Shown in pieces: positions 1 to 6,135 of a stretch of 17,871 nucleotides of DNA. Location: NCBI GenBank assembly GCA_903952785.1, contig CAJBHC010000040.1:1-17871 (forward strand), written 5' to 3'. The position numbers were made by a program, and so were the translations under genes. Below the pieces are notes generated by a model that was not told the origin of the DNA, made no database searches, and saw only the letters and a program-made list of their open reading frames with translations. The DNA comes from an uncultured bacterium. Lineage in GTDB: Bacteria > Patescibacteriota > Minisyncoccia > Phycocordibacterales > CAIZLB01. Within the stretch, counting starts at the first letter, position 1. Every line of letters starts with the position of its first letter.

Positions 1-848
1 CTATCAATTTGATTGAATTGATTGATTATTCCATTCCTTATTCCGATATCGTAAAAATATATTTTAAACTTCTTATTGATTTCGTTTTTTAAATTCCTGC
101 TGTATGCTTTCAATCTAAATATAACGAAGGTCTTTTCTAACAAATCTATGTATTTCTTTACAGTAACAGAACTGACCTGTAATTTATTTGCAATTCCATT
201 ATATGAACAGTCATTTCCAATCTGAAATGCTATGTATTTTAGCAAATCTACAATTATGTCTGACTTTTTTATTCCATCAAAAGCGAGAATATCCTTTGAA
301 GCGTATTGATATGCTATAGAAGTTAGCTTCTCTTTTTTATCCACCGGAGACAGGTGATATACCTCTGGATATCCACCATAAAGCATGAAGTTATTAATCT
401 CATCTTGTAATTGAAAATTATTTTCTGTTATCTCCCTAAGTGAAAATGGTAACACCATGAACTCCCAAGAACGTCCAACAAGAGGCTCCCCAACTTGTTG
501 AGACAATTCAAATGACGATGAACCTGTTGCAATGAATTGAATATCTTTATAAGTATCAAATAATATCTTCAATAATTCCCCTATTCTTGCAATAGAATGA
601 GCCTCATCCAAAACTACAATTTTATAGTTTTTAATGTAATTATAAATTGTGCCGATATCAAAAGAACTCAACAAACTCCTTATTTCAGGTAGTTCACAGT
701 TCAAATAGATAGAATCATCGTGTTTTTTGACGATTTCTTTGACTAAAGTGGTCTTTCCCGCCTGCCTTGGACCATATATTATAATGATATTATTGGTAAA
801 AAGCCTAGATTCTATCTGATCTTGTATGTGGCGTTTTATGATTTTCAT
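1..848 (-). CDS. AAA_14/DUF4143 family ATPase, 3' end cut by window edge
   Basis: 282 codons are visible, with no stop before the window edge. Residues 26-33 (GPRQAGKT) form a Walker A loop, 78-84 (VVLDEAH) a Walker B motif, and 105-116 (FIATGSSSFELS) a sensor-1-like strand. GGYPEV at 158-163 and a winged-helix-like stretch at about 214-245 follow, as in the ATP-binding proteins that carry a C-terminal DUF4143 domain. The start of that nuclease-fold-like domain is present (FYDIGIRN). Family members are common in archaea, Bacteroidetes and CPR; their cellular role is poorly defined and I infer none. The ATG at 846-848 is preceded by a perfect TATAAT only 6 bases away and by no Shine-Dalgarno, so the mRNA may be leaderless. 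It sits downstream of ftsX but has its own promoter inside an inverted repeat, so it is probably an independently controlled accessory gene. Confidence 0.85.
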   Translation of the reverse strand, partial: MKIIKRHIQDQIESRLFTNNIIIIYGPRQAGKTTLVKEIVKKHDDSIYLNCELPEIRSLLSSFDIGTIYNYIKNYKIVVLDEAHSIARIGELLKILFDTYKDIQFIATGSSSFELSQQVGEPLVGRSWEFMVLPFSLREITENNFQLQDEINNFMLYGGYPEVYHLSPVDKKEKLTSIAYQYASKDILAFDGIKKSDIIVDLLKYIAFQIGNDCSYNGIANKLQVSSVTVKKYIDLLEKTFVIFRLKAYSRNLKNEINKKFKIYFYDIGIRNGIINQFNQID

Positions 849-854
849 GGGGTT

Positions 855-882
855 ATTATACCCCTAATTCAACAAAACGCAA
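855..882 (-). promoter_or_regulatory. Promoter of the AAA ATPase gene (TTGCGT-16-TATAAT)
   Basis: On the minus strand a TTGCGT -35 box (877-882) lies 16 bases from a perfect TATAAT (855-860). The -10 ends 6 bases before the ATG, so the predicted start site is at or next to the start codon. The -35 lies inside one arm of an inverted repeat. The -10 is embedded in GGGGT/ACCCC arms (849-864), a second small palindrome. Confidence 0.6.
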
Positions 883-931
883 CATTCCTTGAATTACAGT
901 TTAAATAATGTTGCGTTTATTTGAATTACAG
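865..931. repeat. Nested inverted and direct repeats, putative operator
   Basis: AAACGCAACATT (875-886) and AATGTTGCGTTT (907-918) are a perfect 12-bp inverted repeat with a 20-base centre. TTGAATTACAG occurs twice as a direct repeat (889-899 and 921-931), and TAATTCAA (865-872) is the reverse complement of its core. The left arm covers the -35 box of the ATPase promoter. No U-run follows the hairpin on either strand, so an operator is a better reading than a terminator. The binding protein is unknown. Confidence 0.6.
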
Positions 932-951
932 CCGTTTTTGGAGCTTTTTTC

Positions 952-1881
952 TTATACCTTCAAATACTTCTTCACCGCCAAGTAACTAGAAACCGCCCCT
1001 AGTATTAGCCCGGTTCCCACCACCACAAAGAACATTTGTCCAAAGTTTCCTACATAGTAATTAAACACATTAAGACCAGTTCCAAGATTAAACGTCAACG
1101 GTCCCACATAGTAAGTCATTGGATACAGAAGAATCAAAGTTATGATTCCCGCCACCGCTCCATACATCAGTCCAACTGTAACAAACGGTCCCCTAATATA
1201 CATCTCACTCGCTCCAACAAGTCTCATCACAGCAATCTCCTCTCGGAAAATATAAATTGCAAGTCTAATAGTATTGAATGTTATCAAAATTGAAACAAGC
1301 GCAAAGAAGGTTACAACTATCGTTCCTAATTTTCTTGATGAGGTCATTATTCTATTCAATGCGTCAATTGCTGCCTTGTTATTTGAATAGTTTACTCGCT
1401 CAATTATCCCCGCCCCACTTCCATCTACCCCTGTCTTTTGGCTATCTAGGAATTTAACAATAGTCTCATACTGCGATGGATCTTTTGCTCTAATATTAAA
1501 ACTTGCCCCTAGTGGATTTGTTCCAATCTCGTCTAGCGCCTGAAGAGTTAACTCGTCATCTTGATGTCTTTGTCTGAATTGTGTCAACGCCTCTTCTCTT
1601 GTAGTTAAGGTAGCTGATGCAACTTCTGGCAAATTCTTAATCGATTTATGAAGTGAGGCAATATCTGTATCACTTGCAGTTTGAGTAATGTAGACGTTTA
1701 TATCCACCTTACTTTCAATTGACTTTAGGGTTGAGCCAAGCATCGCGCCTATAAAAATTATTGACGATATAACAAGCAATGTCACAATCATCACCAAAAC
1801 TGAAGCCAGAGAAACTGAACCGTTTCTCCAGAAGCTTACAAAACCTGACTTTAATGTTCTTTTTATATTTGTCCAAATCAT
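952..1881 (-). CDS. ftsX: Cell division ABC transporter permease FtsX
   Basis: FtsX is the membrane partner of the ATPase FtsE. In bacteria the complex sits at the division site and controls peptidoglycan hydrolases through its extracytoplasmic loop. The 309 residues show the family layout: TM1 at about 23-49, an extracytoplasmic domain at about 55-184, then TM2 (185-208), TM3 (233-256) and TM4 (281-303). The cytoplasmic loop after TM2 holds the conserved FREEIAVMRLVGAS segment, expected to contact FtsE. The N-terminus (IKRTLKSGFVSFWRNGSVSLAS) is typical. It follows ftsE by 25 bases in the usual ftsE-ftsX order, so the two are surely co-transcribed. The ATG is preceded by an A/T-rich stretch without a Shine-Dalgarno. 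Confidence 0.95.
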   Translation of the reverse strand: MIWTNIKRTLKSGFVSFWRNGSVSLASVLVMIVTLLVISSIIFIGAMLGSTLKSIESKVDINVYITQTASDTDIASLHKSIKNLPEVASATLTTREEALTQFRQRHQDDELTLQALDEIGTNPLGASFNIRAKDPSQYETIVKFLDSQKTGVDGSGAGIIERVNYSNNKAAIDALNRIMTSSRKLGTIVVTFFALVSILITFNTIRLAIYIFREEIAVMRLVGASEMYIRGPFVTVGLMYGAVAGIITLILLYPMTYYVGPLTFNLGTGLNVFNYYVGNFGQMFFVVVGTGLILGAVSSYLAVKKYLKV

Positions 1882-1906
1882 GACTTTATTTTATTATATA
1901 TTTTAA

Positions 1907-2587
1907 TTAAACTACAAACTCACCCTTATCGCTATCCATCACAACCATTCCATCCTTCATTGAAATAACTCTCTTTCCAACATGGTCAACTACTCCAGTA
2001 TTGTGTGTTGTTAAAATAACAGTTGTACCAAGGTCATTAATTTTCTTTAAGATTTGTACAATCTCATACGCCGTCTTTGGATCAAGATTCCCTGTTGGTT
2101 CATCGGCAATAATTATATCTGGTTGATTAACAATAGCGCGAGCAATAGCTACTCTTTGCTTCTCACCTCCTGAGAGTTGATGTGGAAAATTGTGCATCTT
2201 TGTACCGAGGTCAACTAGTTCAAGAACGTGAGGAACGTCTGCATGAATTTCCTCCTCTGTCCTTCCTGCTGCCTCCATCGCAAAAGCTACGTTCTCATAG
2301 GCAGTCTTATCAGCCAACAACCTGAAATCCTGGAAGACTGTTCCAATACGTCTTCTGTATTCATTCATGTCAGACTTTCTGATTTTATGAATATTTATGT
2401 TTTCAAAAGTCACATCCCCTTCTGTTGGTTTCTCTTCCGCCAAAATCATTTTTAGCAACGTTGTTTTTCCAGCTCCTGAATGACCTACAATTGAAACAAA
2501 TTCTTTTGGCTTAATTAATAAAGTGACACCATTTAAGGCGTCCGTATTATCGGCATATTTTTTTGATACTTTGTCTAGGAATAACAT
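1907..2587 (-). CDS. ftsE: Cell division ATP-binding protein FtsE
   Basis: FtsE is the ABC-type ATPase that energises FtsX at the cytoplasmic face of the division site. Its 226 residues match the usual length. All nucleotide-binding motifs are present: Walker A GHSGAGKT (35-42), Q-loop glutamine at 86 (VFQDFRLL), signature LSGGE (138-142), Walker B IIIADE (158-163) followed by PTGNLD, and the switch histidine H195 (ILTTH). LSGGEKQRVAIARAIV and the FRLL after the Q-loop are FtsE-like. The start follows a perfect TATAAT by 6 bases with no Shine-Dalgarno, a probable leaderless start. It is the first gene of the ftsEX pair, separated from the transketolase gene by 227 bases of structured non-coding DNA. 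Confidence 0.95.
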   Translation of the reverse strand: MLFLDKVSKKYADNTDALNGVTLLIKPKEFVSIVGHSGAGKTTLLKMILAEEKPTEGDVTFENINIHKIRKSDMNEYRRRIGTVFQDFRLLADKTAYENVAFAMEAAGRTEEEIHADVPHVLELVDLGTKMHNFPHQLSGGEKQRVAIARAIVNQPDIIIADEPTGNLDPKTAYEIVQILKKINDLGTTVILTTHNTGVVDHVGKRVISMKDGMVVMDSDKGEFVV

Positions 2588-2593
2588 TCTTCT

Positions 2594-2621
2594 ATTATAA
2601 CCCCATATGTCATTTTTACAA
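2594..2621 (-). promoter_or_regulatory. Promoter of ftsEX (TTGTAA-16-TATAAT)
   Basis: A TTGTAA -35 box (2616-2621) lies 16 bases from a perfect TATAAT (2594-2599) on the minus strand. The -10 ends 6 bases before the ftsE ATG, so the transcript should begin at or beside the start codon. Confidence 0.55.
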
Positions 2622-2646
2622 AGTGGAATTTTTTGGTTCTATAAGA

Positions 2647-2680
2647 ATTATACCGTTACAAGCCGGTCAAATGCTATAAT
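2647..2680. promoter_or_regulatory. Two opposed TATAAT boxes, possible divergent promoter pair
   Basis: ATTATA at 2647-2652 is a minus-strand TATAAT, and TATAAT at 2675-2680 is on the plus strand with an extended -10 (TGC-TATAAT). They point away from each other across 22 bases that hold ACCG/CGGT inverted arms. Neither has a good -35 at normal spacing. The minus box could be an extra ftsEX promoter. The plus box would transcribe the adjacent long hairpin. Confidence 0.3.
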
Positions 2681-2710
2681 ATGTGTGTATACTCTAGATA
2701 ATTACGACAG

Positions 2711-2776
2711 AACTTCTACCCCTATATGAAAAGTTGACGGAAATACCGTCACTTTTTCACATAGGGGGTAAAAGTC
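2711..2776. repeat. Long imperfect hairpin between tkt and ftsE
   Basis: The left arm (about 2712-2740) and right arm (about 2746-2775) pair over close to 30 bases with a few mismatches. The innermost GACGG/CCGTC stem (2736-2740 and 2746-2750) closes a 5-base AAATA loop, and the outer stem contains CCCCTATATGAAAA against TTTTTCACATAGGGGG. No U-run follows on either strand, so it is not a standard intrinsic terminator. It could be a small structured RNA, an mRNA-stabilising 3' structure for the transketolase message, or a mobile-palindrome relic. Confidence 0.6.
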
Positions 2777-2814
2777 TTGGCCATGATTCGCAAAAATTTA
2801 CCACACTAATTCTA

Positions 2815-3684
2815 TCAGAACCGATTTTCCGAAAGATCCTGTAGCGCTACTTCTAACTGTTTTTCTTTCTCTGGTGCGCCTTTAACGTTTTGTATTCCTG
2901 GTGGAATGCCATGCCATTCGTATCGGCCCTCCATATAGCTCACTCCTTTTCCGGGGATGGTATGAGCGATAATAACCGATGGTCGCCCTAAATTAGTTTG
3001 AGCCTTCATGATTGCGGTATCAATTGCTTCAATATTGTGCCCGTCTATCTCCTGAACATACCAATCAAAGGCTTTCCATTTATCATATAAAGTGGCACCC
3101 ACAGGTGAAAGTGGCATCACAGTCTCTGTGTCTCCCCCAATCTGAATATTATTTCTGTCAATTATTGCAATCAAATTCACAAGCTTCTCCTTTGCCCCAA
3201 GCATAACAGCCTCCCAACTTTGTCCTTCATTCAATTCTCCATCGGACATTAAGCAGTATATAAATCTCTTTGGTAGTTTGGAATAATTCCTGTCATCCAT
3301 CTTATCAGCGATAGCCATACCAACTGCCTGTGAGAGGCCTGAACCAAGTGGGCCCGATGATGTTTCTAGTACATTCAAAAATTCTCTATGAGGATGACCT
3401 TGCAGTTTTGAACCAAACTTTCGCAGTGTCATCAATTCTTCTTTTGGAATTTCACCAGCCTCAGCAAGGGACGCATATAGAACTGGACAAATATGGCCAT
3501 TTGATAATATTAACTTATCTTTTTTTCCAAGCACTCCAAAATACAGTGTGGAGAAAATATCCGCCATACCGAGCGCTCCAGCCGAGTGACCAGAGCGCGC
3601 TTCCGCCAACATCTTCACAATAGAAATTCTTATTTCCTTAGCTTTTGTTTTTATTAAAGAAATCTGTGTTTCCGTTAACGACAT
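2815..3684 (-). CDS. Transketolase N-terminal (thiamine diphosphate-binding) subunit
   Basis: This is the N-terminal half of a split transketolase, which transfers two-carbon units in the non-oxidative pentose phosphate pathway. Its 289 residues end where full-length enzymes continue into the pyrimidine-binding domain. Visible family motifs are SGHSAGALGMAD, SNGHICPVLYASLAE, GHPHREF with SSGPLGSGLSQAVGMA, the cofactor/Mg motif SDGELNEGQSWEA running to DRNNIQIGG, DGHN, and the closing AHTIPGKGVSYMEG with EWHG. The usual GDG is SDG here; the Mg-binding Asp and the downstream Asn are kept. The C-terminal subunit that supplies the catalytic Glu does not follow; ftsEX does. It trails rpiB and the rpe-like gene, consistent with a pentose-phosphate block. 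TATAAT ends 6 bases before the ATG. The stop is TGA, followed directly by TAG. Confidence 0.92.
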   Translation of the reverse strand: MSLTETQISLIKTKAKEIRISIVKMLAEARSGHSAGALGMADIFSTLYFGVLGKKDKLILSNGHICPVLYASLAEAGEIPKEELMTLRKFGSKLQGHPHREFLNVLETSSGPLGSGLSQAVGMAIADKMDDRNYSKLPKRFIYCLMSDGELNEGQSWEAVMLGAKEKLVNLIAIIDRNNIQIGGDTETVMPLSPVGATLYDKWKAFDWYVQEIDGHNIEAIDTAIMKAQTNLGRPSVIIAHTIPGKGVSYMEGRYEWHGIPPGIQNVKGAPEKEKQLEVALQDLSENRF

Positions 3685-3690
3685 ATTTAT

Positions 3691-3696
3691 ATTATA
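3691..3696 (-). promoter_or_regulatory. -10 box of the transketolase subunit gene, leaderless geometry
   Basis: A perfect TATAAT on the minus strand ends exactly 6 bases before the ATG. No convincing -35 is visible at 16-18 bases, so the promoter may be weak or may need an activator. The 99-base gap to the rpe-like gene also holds a GC-rich patch (about 3750-3783) without a clear terminator. Confidence 0.45.
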
Positions 3697-3783
3697 TCCT
3701 AAAAATCTAAAAAAGTATTTGATTGTTTATACTTTTGCCAATTTAGATAGCGCCCACCATATCAACGGGCCCACGCCCGACGC

Positions 3784-4545
3784 CTATGAATTCAACACAG
3801 ATTTAAAATGATCATATGCATCTCTTGGTGAATCATCTTCAAATATTGCAGATCCAACAACGAGACGGTGCACCCCAGCGTCAGCAAGAGGCTTTGCATA
3901 TTCTGGTTTAACTCCACCATCGACAGAAATTATTAGATCAGGAAATTCTTTATGTAATTCTTTTACATAATAGAGAACCTTGTGATCAAACTTTTCACCT
4001 TGAAAACCAATCTTATCAATTCCCATAACTTGGACCCCATCTATTTCAATTTCTTCCTTTTTGAAATTATGTAAGATCTTAACAATCTCTTCAATTTCCA
4101 TATCAAGTTCAAAATCCACTACTACCTCTACGCCCTTTTCTTTAGAATCTCTAAGGGTTCTCTTTATAATTTCTTCAGGTTCACTCTTATAATGGACCAC
4201 CAATCTACTTGCCCCTGCTGCAATCCATTTTGAAGCTTCATTTTCTACATCTCTAATCATTAAATCAATTTCAAAATCAAAATCCTGCCAATCTGGAAGC
4301 CCTTCCTCTTGCTTAATTATCTTTATAAAATCTCTGTCTTCTGACTTTACATATGGCCATGATTTATTTTCAACAAACTTTCCATCCATTACGTCAATTT
4401 GTAAAAGTTTTGCGATACCATTCATAGAAGCAACCCTAAATGTCAAATCCTCATAAGAAGACGCCATTATTGCGGGAATTATTTCTGTTTTTTCTTTTTT
4501 GGACGATGCAGAATTGTGCCCGTCATCTTTATGTGAATTTGACAT
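3784..4545 (-). CDS. Ribulose-phosphate 3-epimerase-like TIM barrel, divergent active site
   Basis: It resembles Rpe, which interconverts ribulose 5-phosphate and xylulose 5-phosphate. Family landmarks in order are IIPAIMASS (22-30), IDVMDGKFVEN (50-60), DLMI (94-97), LVVHY (115-119), MGIDKIGFQGEKF (174-186), SVDGG (207-211) and the phosphate-binding VVGSAIF (229-235). Both catalytic aspartates are kept (D51, D209). However, the usual Ser of APSIL is Ala, the metal-ligand His before DVMDG is Gln49, and the metal-ligand His of HLM is Asp94. A hydrophilic tail of about 20 residues precedes the barrel, and 253 residues is longer than the usual 215-230. Its place between rpiB and the transketolase subunit supports a pentose-phosphate role. 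Metal use or exact substrate may differ from standard Rpe. Confidence 0.82.
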   Translation of the reverse strand: MSNSHKDDGHNSASSKKEKTEIIPAIMASSYEDLTFRVASMNGIAKLLQIDVMDGKFVENKSWPYVKSEDRDFIKIIKQEEGLPDWQDFDFEIDLMIRDVENEASKWIAAGASRLVVHYKSEPEEIIKRTLRDSKEKGVEVVVDFELDMEIEEIVKILHNFKKEEIEIDGVQVMGIDKIGFQGEKFDHKVLYYVKELHKEFPDLIISVDGGVKPEYAKPLADAGVHRLVVGSAIFEDDSPRDAYDHFKSVLNS

Positions 4546-4570
4546 TAATTATGATAATTTAAAATTTGTA

Positions 4571-5080
4571 TTAATATATAGAATCTCGTGCGTCTGTCTC
4601 CAATTCTTCAATTTGCTCCATTCTTCTTACATGTCTATCTTCTTGACTAAACGGAGTACCAAGCCATAGACGGACCGCCATTATTGCATCACCCTCTGTT
4701 ATAAATCTTGCCCCTAATGATAGAACATTTGAATCATTATGCTCACGAGAAAGTGAGATTATTTCTTGTGTTCCACCATAGTACAGTACCGCTCTTATGT
4801 GAGGAAATTTATTTGCGACAATCACCTCCCCTTGCCCCGATCCTCCAATTACAATCCCTCTAACTTCACCATCTGTAAATTCCAACTTCCCTGCCAGTTT
4901 TGCATCTTCCGCTTCTGAAACTGCCTTAACAGCTTTTGGAATTATTAGTGGATAATCATCGTCTTCATCGTACTCATCAGCACCACAATCTATCACAGTG
5001 TGACCAGAGAAAGTAATATCCTCTATAATTGCCTTTTTTAGCTCAAACCCTGCATGATCAGACGCTATAAATATTTTCAT
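4571..5080 (-). CDS. rpiB: Ribose-5-phosphate isomerase B family protein
   Basis: RpiB interconverts ribose 5-phosphate and ribulose 5-phosphate, feeding the Rpe-like and transketolase enzymes encoded next. Its 169 residues show the family signature SDHAGFELKKAI near the N-terminus, DYPLIIPKAV, GIVIGGSGQGEVIVANKFPHIRAV, SREHNDSNVLSLGARF and the closing DRHVRRMEQI. E. coli RpiB has a catalytic Cys in the CGTG loop. Here it is Gly (IGGSGQGE) and a Glu follows, as in the mycobacterial-type enzymes that use Glu as the base. Two extra segments (DEYDEDD, and about 10 residues before RGIVIGG) lengthen it slightly. The A/T-rich context before the ATG has no Shine-Dalgarno. It follows a small membrane gene by 14 bases. 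Confidence 0.9.
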   Translation of the reverse strand: MKIFIASDHAGFELKKAIIEDITFSGHTVIDCGADEYDEDDDYPLIIPKAVKAVSEAEDAKLAGKLEFTDGEVRGIVIGGSGQGEVIVANKFPHIRAVLYYGGTQEIISLSREHNDSNVLSLGARFITEGDAIMAVRLWLGTPFSQEDRHVRRMEQIEELETDARDSIY

Positions 5081-5094
5081 GTTTTTAAATTTAA

Positions 5095-5406
5095 TTATTG
5101 TTTACTACTTCTAAACCATTTGGAAACCGTATTTGTAATAATATTCTTTGTAGAAAGTATATTAAAGATAAGAGCGATGGCACCAAATTGGATGAAGCCA
5201 GCTACGAAGCCCCATAGACATCCAGATAAAATGCCATAAAAAGTATTTGGGTTAAAACCAAGCGCCCCATAATTTTGCATTGTTATCATGACCATTCTCC
5301 TAAGAAAACCTACGTGGGTTTGAGCGACAATAACAACAAATAGTATTGTCAGGAGCTTATATATACCACCAGCTAGGCCTATCTTGAAAATTGTAATTCT
5401 ACTCAT
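5095..5406 (-). CDS. Small membrane protein of unknown function (103 aa)
   Basis: I do not recognise the family. The 103 residues suggest two or three membrane segments, at about 9-30 and 56-86, separated by a loop containing RRMVMITMQNYG. The tail is basic (SKWFRSSKQ). It is the third small membrane gene in a row between gap and rpiB. It has no obvious similarity to the other two and no GAPDH-tail sequence in front of it. It has its own strong promoter (5433-5460) and ends 14 bases before rpiB, so it probably leads the rpiB / rpe-like transcript. No Shine-Dalgarno is seen before the ATG. Confidence 0.7.
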   Translation of the reverse strand: MSRITIFKIGLAGGIYKLLTILFVVIVAQTHVGFLRRMVMITMQNYGALGFNPNTFYGILSGCLWGFVAGFIQFGAIALIFNILSTKNIITNTVSKWFRSSKQ

Positions 5407-5432
5407 TTTGTTTAATTAATTTCTATTAGCAC

Positions 5433-5460
5433 ATTATAACACCCACAAGCACAACAACAA
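5433..5460 (-). promoter_or_regulatory. Promoter of the small membrane protein-rpiB-rpe unit
   Basis: TTGTTG (5455-5460) lies 16 bases from a perfect TATAAT (5433-5438), with an extended TGn just before the -10 (TGT-TATAAT). The predicted start site is near 5427, giving a leader of about 20 bases. The rest of 5407-5544 is A/T-rich and holds nothing else I can name. Confidence 0.6.
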
Positions 5461-5544
5461 CTGTCCCAGTGTGGAAATATTTGTTGTAATTTAGGGATTT
5501 TATTGGATATACCAAATTTAAAAATCTACCAAAACAACAATTTA

Positions 5545-5793
5545 CTACTTTTGACCTCTAATTTTTACATAAATCCAACCAACTACCATAAATATAAGTG
5601 TCATTGTTGGTATTATCGCAGCAAAACCATATACAGGAATAGACATGATTTCAGTAATATGTGTCTGAAGTGTATTACACTGGGAAACGGGTATTCCCGT
5701 ACAATACCTATCACTAAGTTTCCAAATGAAATATAATCCAACAATAAATCCAACGATCGCACTTATCCATATTGGTCTTCGAGAATTTTTCAT
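5545..5793 (-). CDS. Small membrane protein of unknown function (82 aa), likely paralogue of the 5851-6129 gene
   Basis: Not recognised as a named family. Two membrane segments are likely, at about 9-25 and 52-75, with a Cys-containing outer loop (RYCTG, QCNTL). The last part, VGWIYVKIRGQK, matches the end of the 5851-6129 protein (VGWVYGKIKSRK), and both start with a short basic stretch and a Trp before the first hydrophobic segment. A remnant of the GAPDH C-terminus lies directly before this gene, just as intact gap lies directly before the other. This suggests the two arose by tandem duplication. Confidence 0.7.
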   Translation of the reverse strand: MKNSRRPIWISAIVGFIVGLYFIWKLSDRYCTGIPVSQCNTLQTHITEIMSIPVYGFAAIIPTMTLIFMVVGWIYVKIRGQK

Positions 5794-5797
5794 ATTT

Positions 5798-5884
5798 TTA
5801 CTTTTGTTTACCCGCCTTCAATAGAAGTTGCAAAAGCCTATGCGTGTACCCTAATTCATTTTCGTACCAATATTTTTTCGACTT
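5798..5884 (-). pseudogene. Remnant of a duplicated GAPDH C-terminus
   Basis: One frame here reads WYENELGYTHRL then LQLLLKAGK. Intact GAPDH just upstream ends WYDNEMGYTYAL then LQHVLKAGK, giving 15 identities in 21 positions. At DNA level a 15-base block is identical in both places (5807-5821 and 6145-6159, offset 338). The frame ends in TAA at 5798-5800 and is closed by TAA at 5885-5887, so only the tail survives and no start exists. The stop codon of the preceding small membrane gene lies inside the remnant in another frame. Seen directly: the similarity. Inferred: a tandem duplication followed by decay. Confidence 0.85.
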
Positions 5885-6129
5885 TTAATCTTTCCGTAGA
5901 CCCAACCAACAAATGCCCCTAATGCCGCCCAAATTACTACGCTTGTTAATAATTGCACCATATATTTCGTTCCCGCGTCTACACCACCGATGCCTATAAT
6001 AAACCATGTTCCAGGACTTAATAAACTAAACAACAACCCAAAATCATCTACAACTATAAGTACGCAATATAAGACAATATAAATTATGATTGCTGTTACA
6101 AGACCTCTCAACCAATAGTTTTTTTTCAT
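5851..6129 (-). CDS. Small membrane protein of unknown function (92 aa) downstream of gap
   Basis: Not recognised. The first hydrophobic segment is at about 9-27 and the second at about 58-78, with a mildly acidic and Gly-rich loop between (VVDDFG, GIGGVDAG). The C-terminal VGWVYGKIKSRK resembles the 5545-5793 protein. The last residues (NIGTKMN) are read from DNA that in another frame is the decayed GAPDH tail, so this C-terminus was probably set by the duplication junction. The ATG lies 6 bases after the gap stop with no Shine-Dalgarno, so it is co-transcribed with gap. Confidence 0.7.
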   Translation of the reverse strand: MKKNYWLRGLVTAIIIYIVLYCVLIVVDDFGLLFSLLSPGTWFIIGIGGVDAGTKYMVQLLTSVVIWAALGAFVGWVYGKIKSRKNIGTKMN

Positions 6130-6135
6130 AAATTT

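Noticed and set aside
875..918. The 12-bp inverted repeat as an intrinsic terminator of ftsX
   Set aside because: No U-run follows the hairpin on either strand, its loop is 20 bases, and one arm covers a promoter -35 box.
2733..2739. TTGACG in the hairpin as a plus-strand -35 box
   Set aside because: No -10-like hexamer at 15-19 bases downstream; the sequence there is the hairpin arm.
2812..2817. Possible TGA=Gly recoding, because the only TGA stop is followed directly by TAG
   Set aside because: The many conserved genes here run full length with GGN glycines and no in-frame TGA, so the standard bacterial code fits.
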